Shown: in pieces, positions 30,417-39,800 of the stretch
Layout of the letters: each line of letters begins with the position of its first letter
Numbering within the stretch: position 1 is the stretch's first letter
Assembly: GCA_020850225.1 (NCBI GenBank)
Contig: JADZFD010000032.1
Span: 147,291-211,290 of the forward strand
DNA: 64,000 nt
Reading direction: 5' to 3'
DNA from: Saprospiraceae bacterium
GTDB lineage: Bacteria > Bacteroidota > Bacteroidia > Chitinophagales > Saprospiraceae
The notes under the pieces: model-generated
Told to the model about the DNA's origin: nothing
Databases searched by the model: none
Seen by the model: the letters and a program-made list of their open reading frames with translations, nothing else
Program-made: the position numbers and the translations under genes

Positions 30417-32018
30417 TCAGAATCCATTCAGATCTAATGTGACTGTCGGAATCAATAAAAAGAAACCTAAAATAACCAGCATAAGTATAAATTTCCAAAC
30501 CCATTTAAACCATTTGTCATAGGGGATTTTTGCAACACCCAAAACACCCATCAACACGCCTGAAGTAGGTGTAATCATATTGGTAAATCCATCACCTAAC
30601 TGAAAAGCCATTACGGTTGCCTGACGGGATAGACCTATCAGATCTGAAAATTGAGCCATAATGGGCATCGTAAGTGCTGCTTTTGCAGATCCGGACGGCA
30701 TAATCAGATTGATACCTGTCTGTATTATATACATGATACTTACTGTTGCATAATTGCCAAATCCTGACATGGAATCAGCCACACTATGTAAAATTGTGTC
30801 TATAATCTGTCCGTTTTTTAGAATGACCACAATACCTCCTGCAAGACCGACAATCAATCCTGCAGATAAAATATCCCGGACACCATCCAGAAAATGTCTG
30901 GTAATGTCATTCAGAGAGAATTCAAATGCCAGCCCTGAAGCAAGGCCCATTACAAAAAACAAGGTGGCAATTTCCATAATGTACCATCCATATCCCATAA
31001 CACCTGCAACAAGAAACAGAATGGTAAAAAGTAAAATATTCAGAATAAAAAAATGAACTGATTTTTTCAGAGACCAAATACCCGTAAGAACAAATAATCC
31101 GGTTAAAATGGGTATCAATGGTAATTCAGACGTAGATTTACCTATATTAAGTGTTGTTTCAGGATTTTTATATGCAAATACTGACATTACAGCTACTAAT
31201 ATACCAAAAATAATCCAGGCAGATCGGGATGGTTTTAATGATTCAGTATCTACTGCCGTTTCAGTATATTTTCTCCAGTAAGCATCGTCCTTATAAACCG
31301 GAGATAAAGAAGGGTCTTTCTTGATTGTTTTAGCATATCTCAGGATATAAGCTATACCTGCAATATTGATGATAATCCAGCATATAATACGGTATTCCAA
31401 TCCTGAAAATAAAGGCAAATCCGAAAGCCCCTGAGCGATACCTATTGTAAAAGGATTGAGTACAGCTCCTGCAAAACCCAAACCGGCTCCAATAAAACAC
31501 ATGGCCAAACCTACTATAGAATCATATCCCATCTTGATCGATAAAGGAACAAAAATGATTGTAAATGCTATGGTTTCTTCGCTCATGCCAAACACAGCTC
31601 CAAAAATACTGAATACGAGCATCAGCAAAACTATAATAATATGGTCTATACCCAAATATTGGATAAACCTGTATTTTTCTAGTTTTTTAGTTTTGTTCAA
31701 AAATGCATAAATACCGATATCAATGGCTTTGGTTTGATTCATTATCCAAAAGGCACCGCCAATCAGGAATATAAATACGATAATGTCAGCCTTGTCAACA
31801 AACCCATCAAAAATAGCTGAAAATATCTGCCATGTCTGTGGTGTATTGTCTACATAATGAAAACTGCCGTTTTTTACAACTGAACGTTCAATACCATTGA
31901 CGATTTTGGTCTCATAGTCAAAGGCACCTCCGGGAACAATCCAGGTAAGCATTCCGGCGAAAAGAACTATGAAAAAAACTATGACATATGTATTGGGAAA
32001 TTGATATTTTTTTGACAT
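30417..32018 (-). CDS. YfcC-family (DcuC-like) membrane carrier
   Basis: A 533-residue integral membrane protein with about twelve hydrophobic segments, starting with NTYVIVFFIVLFAGMLTWIV followed by PGGAF. The motifs FGMSEETIAF, AGAVLNPFTIGIAQGLSDLP and MPSGSAKAALTMPI match the YfcC/C4-dicarboxylate anaerobic carrier-like group. Family members are annotated variously as basic amino acid or carboxylate carriers, and the substrate cannot be told from sequence. It lies 72 bases downstream of the M14 carboxypeptidase on the same strand, so the two may share a transcript. If so, uptake or exchange of amino acids released by that peptidase is a reasonable guess. Confidence 0.85.
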   Translation of the reverse strand: MSKKYQFPNTYVIVFFIVLFAGMLTWIVPGGAFDYETKIVNGIERSVVKNGSFHYVDNTPQTWQIFSAIFDGFVDKADIIVFIFLIGGAFWIMNQTKAIDIGIYAFLNKTKKLEKYRFIQYLGIDHIIIVLLMLVFSIFGAVFGMSEETIAFTIIFVPLSIKMGYDSIVGLAMCFIGAGLGFAGAVLNPFTIGIAQGLSDLPLFSGLEYRIICWIIINIAGIAYILRYAKTIKKDPSLSPVYKDDAYWRKYTETAVDTESLKPSRSAWIIFGILVAVMSVFAYKNPETTLNIGKSTSELPLIPILTGLFVLTGIWSLKKSVHFFILNILLFTILFLVAGVMGYGWYIMEIATLFFVMGLASGLAFEFSLNDITRHFLDGVRDILSAGLIVGLAGGIVVILKNGQIIDTILHSVADSMSGFGNYATVSIMYIIQTGINLIMPSGSAKAALTMPIMAQFSDLIGLSRQATVMAFQLGDGFTNMITPTSGVLMGVLGVAKIPYDKWFKWVWKFILMLVILGFFLLIPTVTLDLNGF

Positions 32019-32090
32019 CCTGATCAGATAATTTAGAATTCAGGCACTAATATAATGCGTAAATTGATTTGGATGATATGTTTATAAAAA

Positions 32091-33605
32091 TTATTGTTTG
32101 GATTTGTTTTTAATATTTCTTTCAACCCTTAAAACCGGATATCTTTTGTATTTATGTATGAGATATGCAAATTGGTCATATGTGCCTAAACTGGTCATGG
32201 ATTGTGGTTCTAATGCTTGAATAAGCATAGATCCTTTGATTTGAACGACAGGAACATAATAATATTCGGTAGGATTGGAGATGTTTGTTTTCAGTTGGTT
32301 TACAAAAGGATTTATAATCATGTCTCCTTCAAAATCTATAGAATCCAGACGTTCGATATGGTATTGATTAATCACAGTATTATTTTTTATTTTGAAATCA
32401 GTATAAACTATTCCACGGTGTTTCAACCACGTTGTAAGAAGTTGGTCGGATTTTGGAATCAGATAGGCTTCGGGATTGGTAACTGACAATACGGATTGTA
32501 CTACTGGCCTGTAATTGTCAATAACAATGTTTGTATCTTTTTGTGTTTTATAGCAAAAAACAGGTAGCTTAAGAATAGAACCATTACTTACATGTTTCAT
32601 CTGAATTGAAGTGATGCCATTTTTTAATTTTTTCAATAATGCCTTCCTTTCTTCCCCAATGATTTTTTTAATCTCCACATTGTTTGAATAAATAAACTTC
32701 AGCAATGCGAGCATTCCCTGCATCTGACTTTCAGATCTCCATTTAATATTGTCAGCATAATTGTCCTGTCCATTCATACCTTCCTGTATCAATGACAGTG
32801 TACCCTGAATTCCCGGACTTTGTCTACCATCATTGTAATCAAATGTACTGTGCCGAATGTAGTCAGTATTCGGAGGGCCGCCAGGACAATATGTAAAAGC
32901 GGAATATCCATGCTGTCTCAAATCAGACAAAATATAAGGCGATACAATACTGTCCGAATATCTCCTTAACTTGTCAGATATATTGATATTGGTACATGTA
33001 CCAAGAGTGACATCTGAATTTTTTCTGTACCCGAAGTTTTTCCAGGATGCACCATAAGGTGAATATTCATGTACATCCATTGTTACATCAAATTGAATAC
33101 TATCAATTAAATGATGTAAAGTCTGTGTTTCGGGTTCTGTCATTATTAGATGGTTTCTGTTCAGATCCATATTATTGGCATTTCGTCTCCTGTTGATTTC
33201 AGCTCCGTCCGGATTGACTTGTGGGATAAGAACGATGTCCAGTCTATTAAGCAGATATCGGTATTCAGGAGATACCAAAGTCCTCGCCAGAAGCAGCATA
33301 CCTTCTTTTCCGGACTGCTCATTGCCGTGCTGTTGTGCAAATAGGAGCACTTTTGTTTTTTTACTATTTGCCTTCATGTCATTTTGCGAAAAAGTAAGCG
33401 TATATATATTGCGTTCCTCAACTGATTTACCTATACTTTTAACTTTGAGTATTTCATGTTTGGCATCTAGTTCGTGTATATAAACTGATAAAGATTCGTA
33501 AGAAGTGAGTGAGGAATATTCTGATTTTTCCAATGGTGTTTGCTGACCTGTGGATAATAAGGGCAAAAGAATGAGGAATAAAATAAATTTATATTGAGGG
33601 TTCAT
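32091..33605 (-). CDS. Secreted M14-family zinc carboxypeptidase
   Basis: A 504-residue protein with a signal peptide (hydrophobic residues 7-20, cleavage near STGQQ). The metallocarboxypeptidase core has zinc ligands His93 and Glu96 in QQHGNEQSG and a third His179 in MDVHEYS. The substrate-binding stretch NPDGAEINRRR with DLNRNH is present, and a Glu in LIQEGMNG (Glu275) is the likely general base. Residues from about 310 onwards form a separate C-terminal region without a recognisable catalytic motif. No T9SS sorting domain is visible, so it is probably periplasmic. It removes C-terminal residues from peptides or trims cell-wall peptides; which cannot be decided. It is divergent from rpsO. 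Confidence 0.9.
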   Translation of the reverse strand: MNPQYKFILFLILLPLLSTGQQTPLEKSEYSSLTSYESLSVYIHELDAKHEILKVKSIGKSVEERNIYTLTFSQNDMKANSKKTKVLLFAQQHGNEQSGKEGMLLLARTLVSPEYRYLLNRLDIVLIPQVNPDGAEINRRRNANNMDLNRNHLIMTEPETQTLHHLIDSIQFDVTMDVHEYSPYGASWKNFGYRKNSDVTLGTCTNINISDKLRRYSDSIVSPYILSDLRQHGYSAFTYCPGGPPNTDYIRHSTFDYNDGRQSPGIQGTLSLIQEGMNGQDNYADNIKWRSESQMQGMLALLKFIYSNNVEIKKIIGEERKALLKKLKNGITSIQMKHVSNGSILKLPVFCYKTQKDTNIVIDNYRPVVQSVLSVTNPEAYLIPKSDQLLTTWLKHRGIVYTDFKIKNNTVINQYHIERLDSIDFEGDMIINPFVNQLKTNISNPTEYYYVPVVQIKGSMLIQALEPQSMTSLGTYDQFAYLIHKYKRYPVLRVERNIKNKSKQ

Positions 33606-33633
33606 TTTCAGAAAGATTTTATGAATTGAATAG

Positions 33634-33641
33634 CAAATATA
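33634..33641 (-). promoter_or_regulatory. Putative -7 element for the M14 carboxypeptidase
   Basis: On the minus strand TATATTTG matches TAnnTTTG, about 29 bases before the ATG. No obvious -33 element. Confidence 0.35.
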
Positions 33642-33786
33642 ATCATATTTATCTGTTTGGTTTTTTATGTATACATTTATAGTATAATTCGGATTAAATG
33701 TCTGATTATGGGTCTGTATGGTTTGAGAATATTGTCAAAATGATAGATGTATTTTAAAATCTAAAAAAATATTATTATAAAATTAG

Positions 33787-33815
33787 TTTGAAATATTAAT
33801 AAAATCGTACTTTTG
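33787..33815 (+). promoter_or_regulatory. Bacteroidota-type promoter of rpsO
   Basis: TTTG (33787-33790), a 17-base spacer and TACTTTTG (33808-33815) match the TTTG-N17-23-TAnnTTTG consensus fully. The start would lie near 33822, leaving a leader of about 50 bases before the rpsO ATG. Confidence 0.7.
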
Positions 33816-33873
33816 CACCGCTATTTACAGATTTTCGTAATTTGTATCATTGGTAACCATAAAAAATTAAAAC

Positions 33874-34149
33874 ATGCCTGTTTATTTATCTGATGAGAAA
33901 AAAAGAGAAATCATCACAGAATTTGGTAAATCTGAAGCCAATACCGGTTCGGTAGAAGTTCAGATTGCAATATTTACCCACAGAATCAAGTCTTTATCCG
34001 AACACCTTAAAGCTAACAAGAAAGACAATTCTTCAAAAAGAAGCTTGTTGACAATGGTTGGAAAAAGAAAAAAATTGTTAAAATATTACCAGTCCAGAAA
34101 TATCGAAGGTTACAGAGCCCTGATAGAAAGATTAGGAATAAGAAAGTAA
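33874..34149 (+). CDS. rpsO: 30S ribosomal protein S15
   Basis: A 91-residue protein of normal S15 length. It has the family pattern of four helices: KREIITEFGKSEANTGSVEV, QIAIFTHRIKSLSEHLKANK, the KDNSSKRSLL loop and KRKKLLKYYQSRNIEGYRAL. S15 binds the central domain of 16S rRNA and nucleates platform assembly. The rpsO-pnp order is conserved in many bacteria. Here a terminator lies directly after rpsO, and a separate promoter-like element precedes pnp. Confidence 0.97.
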   Translation: MPVYLSDEKKREIITEFGKSEANTGSVEVQIAIFTHRIKSLSEHLKANKKDNSSKRSLLTMVGKRKKLLKYYQSRNIEGYRALIERLGIRK

Positions 34150-34156
34150 ATAAAAA

Positions 34157-34188
34157 AAAGAGTGGAAGGTTCCACTCTTTTTTTTTGA
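34157..34188 (+). terminator. Intrinsic terminator after rpsO
   Basis: AGAGTGGA pairs with TCCACTCT around a 4-base loop, followed by a run of T to 34186. It begins 8 bases after the stop codon. Confidence 0.9.
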
Positions 34189-34218
34189 TAAAAATTCTAT
34201 AATTGAATTTTATTTAAG

Positions 34219-34226
34219 TATTTTTG
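34219..34226 (+). promoter_or_regulatory. Putative -7 element for pnp
   Basis: TATTTTTG matches TAnnTTTG. It would give pnp a leader of about 145 bases. In other bacteria the pnp leader is where PNPase represses itself; whether that happens here is not known. No -33 element at the normal spacing. Confidence 0.4.
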
Positions 34227-34377
34227 CACAAAATTGTCAGTAATCATATAATTCATGCCTCCCGAATTTAAAGTTATTGATATATTATTAAGATAATCAG
34301 GATGTAAAAGTTGATTTTGCATTTAGTTATCTGTTACAAGATATTGTTTCTTTTTATACATTAAAATTTTATTATTT

Positions 34378-36519
34378 ATGGGGAATATCGTTCCTGTTAC
34401 CGTTTCATTTAATCTTCCTGACGGTAAGGAAGTCATTATAGAAACCGGAAAACTGGCTACGCAGGCGCACGGATCTGTTGTAGTTAAAGTTGAAAACACA
34501 ATGTTACTGGCTACAGTTGTTGCCAGTTCTGAGGCTAAGGCAGATCAGTCCTTCTTTCCGTTGTCAGTTGATTATCAGGAAAAGTTTGCATCAGGAGGCC
34601 GTATACCGGGTAATTTTTTCAGAAGAGAATCCAAGTTGTCTGATTATGAAGTCTTAATATCCAGACTCGTAGACAGGGCAGTAAGACCATTATTTCCGGA
34701 TGATTTTTTAAACGATACACAGATTATCATATATCTGATTTCCGGTGATCAGAACAATATGCCGGATAGTTATGCTGCATTGGCTGCTTCTGCTGCATTG
34801 GCAGTGTCAGATATTCCGTTTGATGGACCTATCTCTGAAGTAAGAGTTGCTAAAATCAAAGGAAATTATATAGTTAATCCGGAACGTAGTCAGTTAAGTG
34901 AAGCATCTCTGGATCTGATTGTTGCTGCTACGATGGATAATGTAATGATGGTAGAAGGAGAAGCGGATGAGTGTCAGGAATCCGAACTGATAGAAGCTAT
35001 CAAAGTAGCGCACGAAGCCATCAAAGTACAGTGTCAGGCACAATTGGCACTCGCTCAGAAAGTGGGTGATAAGGCTTTGATCAAGCGCGAACAGGTAAAA
35101 CCTGAAGAAGATACTGAATTAAAGACCTTGGTTACTTCTTTAGCATCAGCACCTATGTTGAAAGTAGCATCATCTGCTTTGGATAAGACTGCCCGCAAGA
35201 AAGGATTTAAGGAGGTTTTGGATGCAGTCAAAGCTTCAGTCTTAGAAGAAAAAGGAGAAGAATATTATGAAGAGAAAGCAAATAGCATAGGTCAATTGTT
35301 TGAAAAATTAAAAAAAGAGATTATCCGTAAAATGGTTCTGGATACTGGAATCCGGTTGGACGGAAGAAAGACAACTGAAATAAGACCTATTTGGTGTGAA
35401 GTGGCTTACCTGCCGGCAGCTCACGGTAGTGCCATTTTCAACAGAGGTGAAACTCAGTCGTTGACCTCGCTGACGCTGGGTACCAAACTGGATCAGATGC
35501 TGATAGATAATGCTTTGCAGCAGTATGATGAAAAGTTTATCCTCCATTATAATTTTCCGGGGTTATCAGTAGGAGAAGTTAAGCCTAACAGAGGTCCCGG
35601 AAGAAGGGAAGTAGGTCATGCCAACCTTGCCGGACGTTCTCTTAAGAAAGTTATGCCTGAAGGATTGCCCTATACGGTTAGATTGGTATCGGATATTCTT
35701 GAATCCAATGGTAGTTCGTCAATGGCTACCGTTTGTGCCGGTTCACTCGCGCTGATGGATGGTGGTATACAGATAAAAAGTCAGGTGTCAGGTATCGCAA
35801 TGGGAATGATAGCTGACGGCACAAGAGCTGCTATATTGTCTGATATTCTTGGTGATGAGGATGCGATAGGAGATATGGACTTTAAGGTTACAGGTACAGA
35901 AAAGGGAATCACCGGTTGTCAGATGGATATTAAAGTTGATGGTCTTTCCTATGAGACGCTCGAAAGTGCATTAATGCAGGCAAAAGACGGACGCTTACAT
36001 ATATTGGGAGAGATGAATAAAGTGATTAATAGACCGGCTGACGACCTCAAACCACATGCTCCGCGTATGGTAGAAATGACTATTGACAAAACATTTATAG
36101 GAGCTGTAATCGGGCCAGGTGGAAAAATTATTCAGGAAATTCAGGCTCGCACAGGTACCATTATCAATATTGAAGAAGTAGGAGATAAAGGGATTGTGAC
36201 CATTGCCAGTACAAATGCTGAAGGTCTTCAGGGTGCAAGAGAAGCTATTTCCAGAATTGCATTCACACCTTCTATCGGAGATGTATACGAAGCTGAGGTT
36301 GAATCACTCATGCCATATGGGGCATTTGTCAAATTCTTTGGACAAAGTGGACTCCTGCATGTTTCTGAAGTGGATCATAAGCGCATTGAGGATGTAAGTA
36401 CTGTATTGAAAGTTGGTGATAAAGTAAAAATTAAAATAATTGGTACCGACCCTAAAACGGGAAAACTCAGACTTTCCAGAAAAGCATTACTGGACAATCC
36501 TAAAGAAAGTAAGGAGTAA
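34378..36519 (+). CDS. pnp: Polyribonucleotide nucleotidyltransferase (PNPase)
   Basis: A 713-residue phosphorolytic 3'-5' exoribonuclease of standard length. Two RNase PH-like domains are present: the first around RRESKLSDYEVLISRLVDRA and the second, catalytic, around NFPGLSVGEVKPNRGPGRRE and SDILESNGSSSMATVCAG. A linking helical domain separates them. The C-terminus has a KH domain with the loop IGPGGKIIQEIQ (about 578-589) and an S1 domain (about 634-702, MPYGAFVKFFG). It degrades mRNA with phosphate in the cytoplasm and can be part of a degradosome. The ATG at 34378 follows an AT-rich leader. Confidence 0.97.
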   Translation: MGNIVPVTVSFNLPDGKEVIIETGKLATQAHGSVVVKVENTMLLATVVASSEAKADQSFFPLSVDYQEKFASGGRIPGNFFRRESKLSDYEVLISRLVDRAVRPLFPDDFLNDTQIIIYLISGDQNNMPDSYAALAASAALAVSDIPFDGPISEVRVAKIKGNYIVNPERSQLSEASLDLIVAATMDNVMMVEGEADECQESELIEAIKVAHEAIKVQCQAQLALAQKVGDKALIKREQVKPEEDTELKTLVTSLASAPMLKVASSALDKTARKKGFKEVLDAVKASVLEEKGEEYYEEKANSIGQLFEKLKKEIIRKMVLDTGIRLDGRKTTEIRPIWCEVAYLPAAHGSAIFNRGETQSLTSLTLGTKLDQMLIDNALQQYDEKFILHYNFPGLSVGEVKPNRGPGRREVGHANLAGRSLKKVMPEGLPYTVRLVSDILESNGSSSMATVCAGSLALMDGGIQIKSQVSGIAMGMIADGTRAAILSDILGDEDAIGDMDFKVTGTEKGITGCQMDIKVDGLSYETLESALMQAKDGRLHILGEMNKVINRPADDLKPHAPRMVEMTIDKTFIGAVIGPGGKIIQEIQARTGTIINIEEVGDKGIVTIASTNAEGLQGAREAISRIAFTPSIGDVYEAEVESLMPYGAFVKFFGQSGLLHVSEVDHKRIEDVSTVLKVGDKVKIKIIGTDPKTGKLRLSRKALLDNPKESKE

Positions 36520-36832
36520 TTCTTATATCTAGACTAATATATTCAAAAGCCTGATAATTGATTTATTATCAGGCTTTTGAATTTTAGTAAGTTGAGTTTT
36601 AGCTGTGCATGGATTATATATTGCATGTCACTATCGGGCATCAATAACCATCTGATCTGATTTGGATGTCATTCAAGTCGTTATCTGTAAAAAAGTATTT
36701 CAAGTTCAGATAGATATACTTCGGTTTTTTATACCCTTTTTGGTATAGTTATTGCATTAAATTAAATTGTAATATATAGTAGTGCTGAAAAGCATTCATT
36801 AATATTATATATTTATTTATAATGTCAGTTGG
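36520..36832 (+). other. 313-base intergenic region between pnp and the 1447-residue gene
   Basis: It holds the pnp terminator (36543-36580) and, near 36730-36747, a short inverted repeat (TATACC / GGTATA with a 6-base loop). No TAnnTTTG promoter match and no credible small gene were seen. The promoter for the downstream gene is not identified. Confidence 0.6.
36543..36584 (+). terminator. Intrinsic terminator after pnp
   Basis: A perfect 15-base inverted repeat, TCAAAAGCCTGATAA (36543-36557) with TTATCAGGCTTTTGA (36566-36580), has an 8-base loop. The right arm includes a T4 run and ATTTT follows. It starts 24 bases after the stop. Confidence 0.85.
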
Positions 36833-39800
36833 ATGAAACAAGTATTTTTTACATTATTATTGCTCACAGGCTTAGTTGTTTGGGTTGCACCCATTCAGCA
36901 TAATAATGTAGTAGTGTTAAGTCCATTGAGTATACATGTTTTTGCCGGCAACGATCGTACAGATTGTTTGGGTCAAAGTCTGCTGATACAGGAACTTCAG
37001 GCAACAATCAATGGTGATGTAAGCGATGGAGATTGGATCAGTTTTGGTGATGGCAGGTTTCAACCGGGTAATTTACTGACAGTAAGGTATAGTGTGGCAC
37101 AGGCACAGCAAATCAGGTATGTTCCCGGAAGTAATGATATATCACTCGGTTTTTACAGACTAATGTTATTGTCTGATGCGCCCGTAGGTAATCCGCAGGA
37201 AAGAAAGACAGATGAAGTTAAAATCAGTTTCCAGACTGCACCTCCTTTATTTTGCTCAAATAATTTTACGATCGCACTGAATGAGTCATGTAGTCAGAAG
37301 GTGGATGTGACCATGCTGCAATCCAATCCTGTTCCGCCTTACACCAATTATATCGTTGAGCTATACACAAAAGACGGTAAAATAATACCCGATAATATTT
37401 TGACCAAAGATCATATTGGTAAAGAAATTTCTTATAAGTTGGGACATCAGTGTACATCCAATGTATGTTACGGGTCATTTTTTGTTAAAGATTTCTTTCC
37501 GCCTGTTTTTAAGTGTAGCAATGATACCGTATTCTGTAATGCATCTGTTGTACCTGAAAGCCTTGGGTTTCCTATACCGTCAGGTGCCTGGGTAGATACA
37601 ATTATAAATAAAAAGTACTTAGTCAAAAATTGGGATAAATGTTCAGATGTAACTCTGGAATATACAGATCAGGAATTGAAACCTGATTGTTTCGGGCAGG
37701 CTGACAGGATTATTACCCGTAAATGGAAGGCAAATGATGTCAGTGGTAATACATCTGAGTGTACAGAAATCATTTTTATCAAGAGAATGCCGCTGGATTC
37801 AGTGGTTTTTCCTGTTAATTTTGACGGCTTACAGGCACCCTTCTTCGAATGCGGTGATACTTTTCCAGTATTGACAAATGGTAATCCTTCACCTGATACT
37901 ACAGGGATTCCGGGTATTGGATTTTGCGGACACCTTCAGTATCAGTACAGCGATATTGTTTTCGCAGAATGTGGCAACAGTTTTAAAATAGCCAGAAACT
38001 GGTTCGTTATAGATTGGTGTACTTCATCCAGCAGAAGCATCAATCAATTGATTTATATCAAAGATACCAGAGCTCCTGAAATAGTAAGTCAGGATACCAT
38101 TCATCTGGTAACTGATCCATATTCATGTAATACTGCACAAATCGCTGTGCCTGACTTAATACTTGCGACAGATTGCTCTGAATTTACAACAACATATAAA
38201 TTAAAGCGATTATCAGGTGAAAATTACAACGACAAAATAGTGTTCGTTAATAATAAATATTATTTCAAATCACTTCCACAAGGTGTTTATAATTTGGAAT
38301 ATATCAGCCAGGATCTTTGTAATAATACATCAGTAGATACTAGTATAGTTATAGTTTCAGACAAAACAGCACCTTATACAGTTTGTAAGGAACATACTGC
38401 TGTGACCCTTGACAATACCGGAAACGGGCGTGTTTTTGCAGCATCTTTTGACAACGGTAGCTCTGATAATTGTGCAATCGATAATTTTAAGGTTAGAAGA
38501 ATGCAAGCCGCTTGTGGAAGAAATGATGATTGGGCAGATTATGTAGATTTTTGCTGTGCTGATATCGGTACTACACAAATGGTAGTTTTTCAGGTGACGG
38601 ACGCTTCAGGAAACCGTAATACCTGTATGGTGGAAGTGAATGTTGCAGATAAATTAAAACCGACGATTACATGTCCGCCAGATATCACGTTGGCTTGTTC
38701 GGATGATTACGATCCGTCTGACATGAGTCGGTTTGGTACAGTTGTTACTACTGCGGCCGAACAAAAGAATATTATAATAAATAATTTTTATCACAAAGGT
38801 GTAGTAGGTAAAGATGGTCTGGCAAAGGATAATTGTAGTGTAGCTGTCAAATCCCGCACAAGCATGGATATAGCTTGTCATACAGGCTTTATTTACCGGA
38901 CTTTTGTAGCTACAGATGCGAGTGGTAATTCAGATTCCTGTGTTCAGACGATTACGATTTTAAATCCGGATCCATTTGATGGCTCGGATATAACATGGCC
39001 GGATAATTACAGCGGAAATGGTTGTAAATTGCTGGATGCAGACCCCAAAGTGACAGGTTATCCTGAATATAAAAATACAGCTTGTAGCAATGTAACGCAC
39101 AGTTATACTGATCAGCATTTCTATATGGCGGACAGTGCCTGTGTAAAAATATTCAGAACATGGTCAGTGATGGACTGGTGTCAGTTTGATCAATCGAATC
39201 CTAAGGAAGGAATATATTCTAAAATTCAGGTAATTAAATTGAGCAACAATCAAAGTCCTGAAATAATATCTTCATGTCAGGATACGGTATACTGCTCTTT
39301 TGTTCTGGATTGCGGACTTACAAATATAATATTAAGTGCCTCGGCTTCCGATGATTGTACTGCCTCTGATTACTTGTCATGGACGTATGAACTTGATTTG
39401 AACAATGATAATACTTACGATATTCAGGGAAATGCATCGCGTTTTGAAGTTGATATCCCGATGGGAAGCCATAGTGTCAGATGGACAGTTACTGATCAGT
39501 GTGGTAACTATACACAATGTGTAAGGAGATTTTCAGTTGAGGACTGTAAAAAACCAACTCCTTACTGTATCAGTTACCTGACCAAATCATTGGATGCTGT
39601 AACCGGTGAACTTGAAATTTCAGCCATAGATTTTGATAAAGGCAGTTCTGACAATTGTACTGTTTATGATGATTTAGTATTTACATTTGACAGAGCATTT
39701 CCCGTACATTCAAAACTGGATTCTATACATTATTTTAAAGGAGACGGATTTAATGCAAATTTGTCTGATTATCTGTCCGGACAAGCACAACGATGGGATC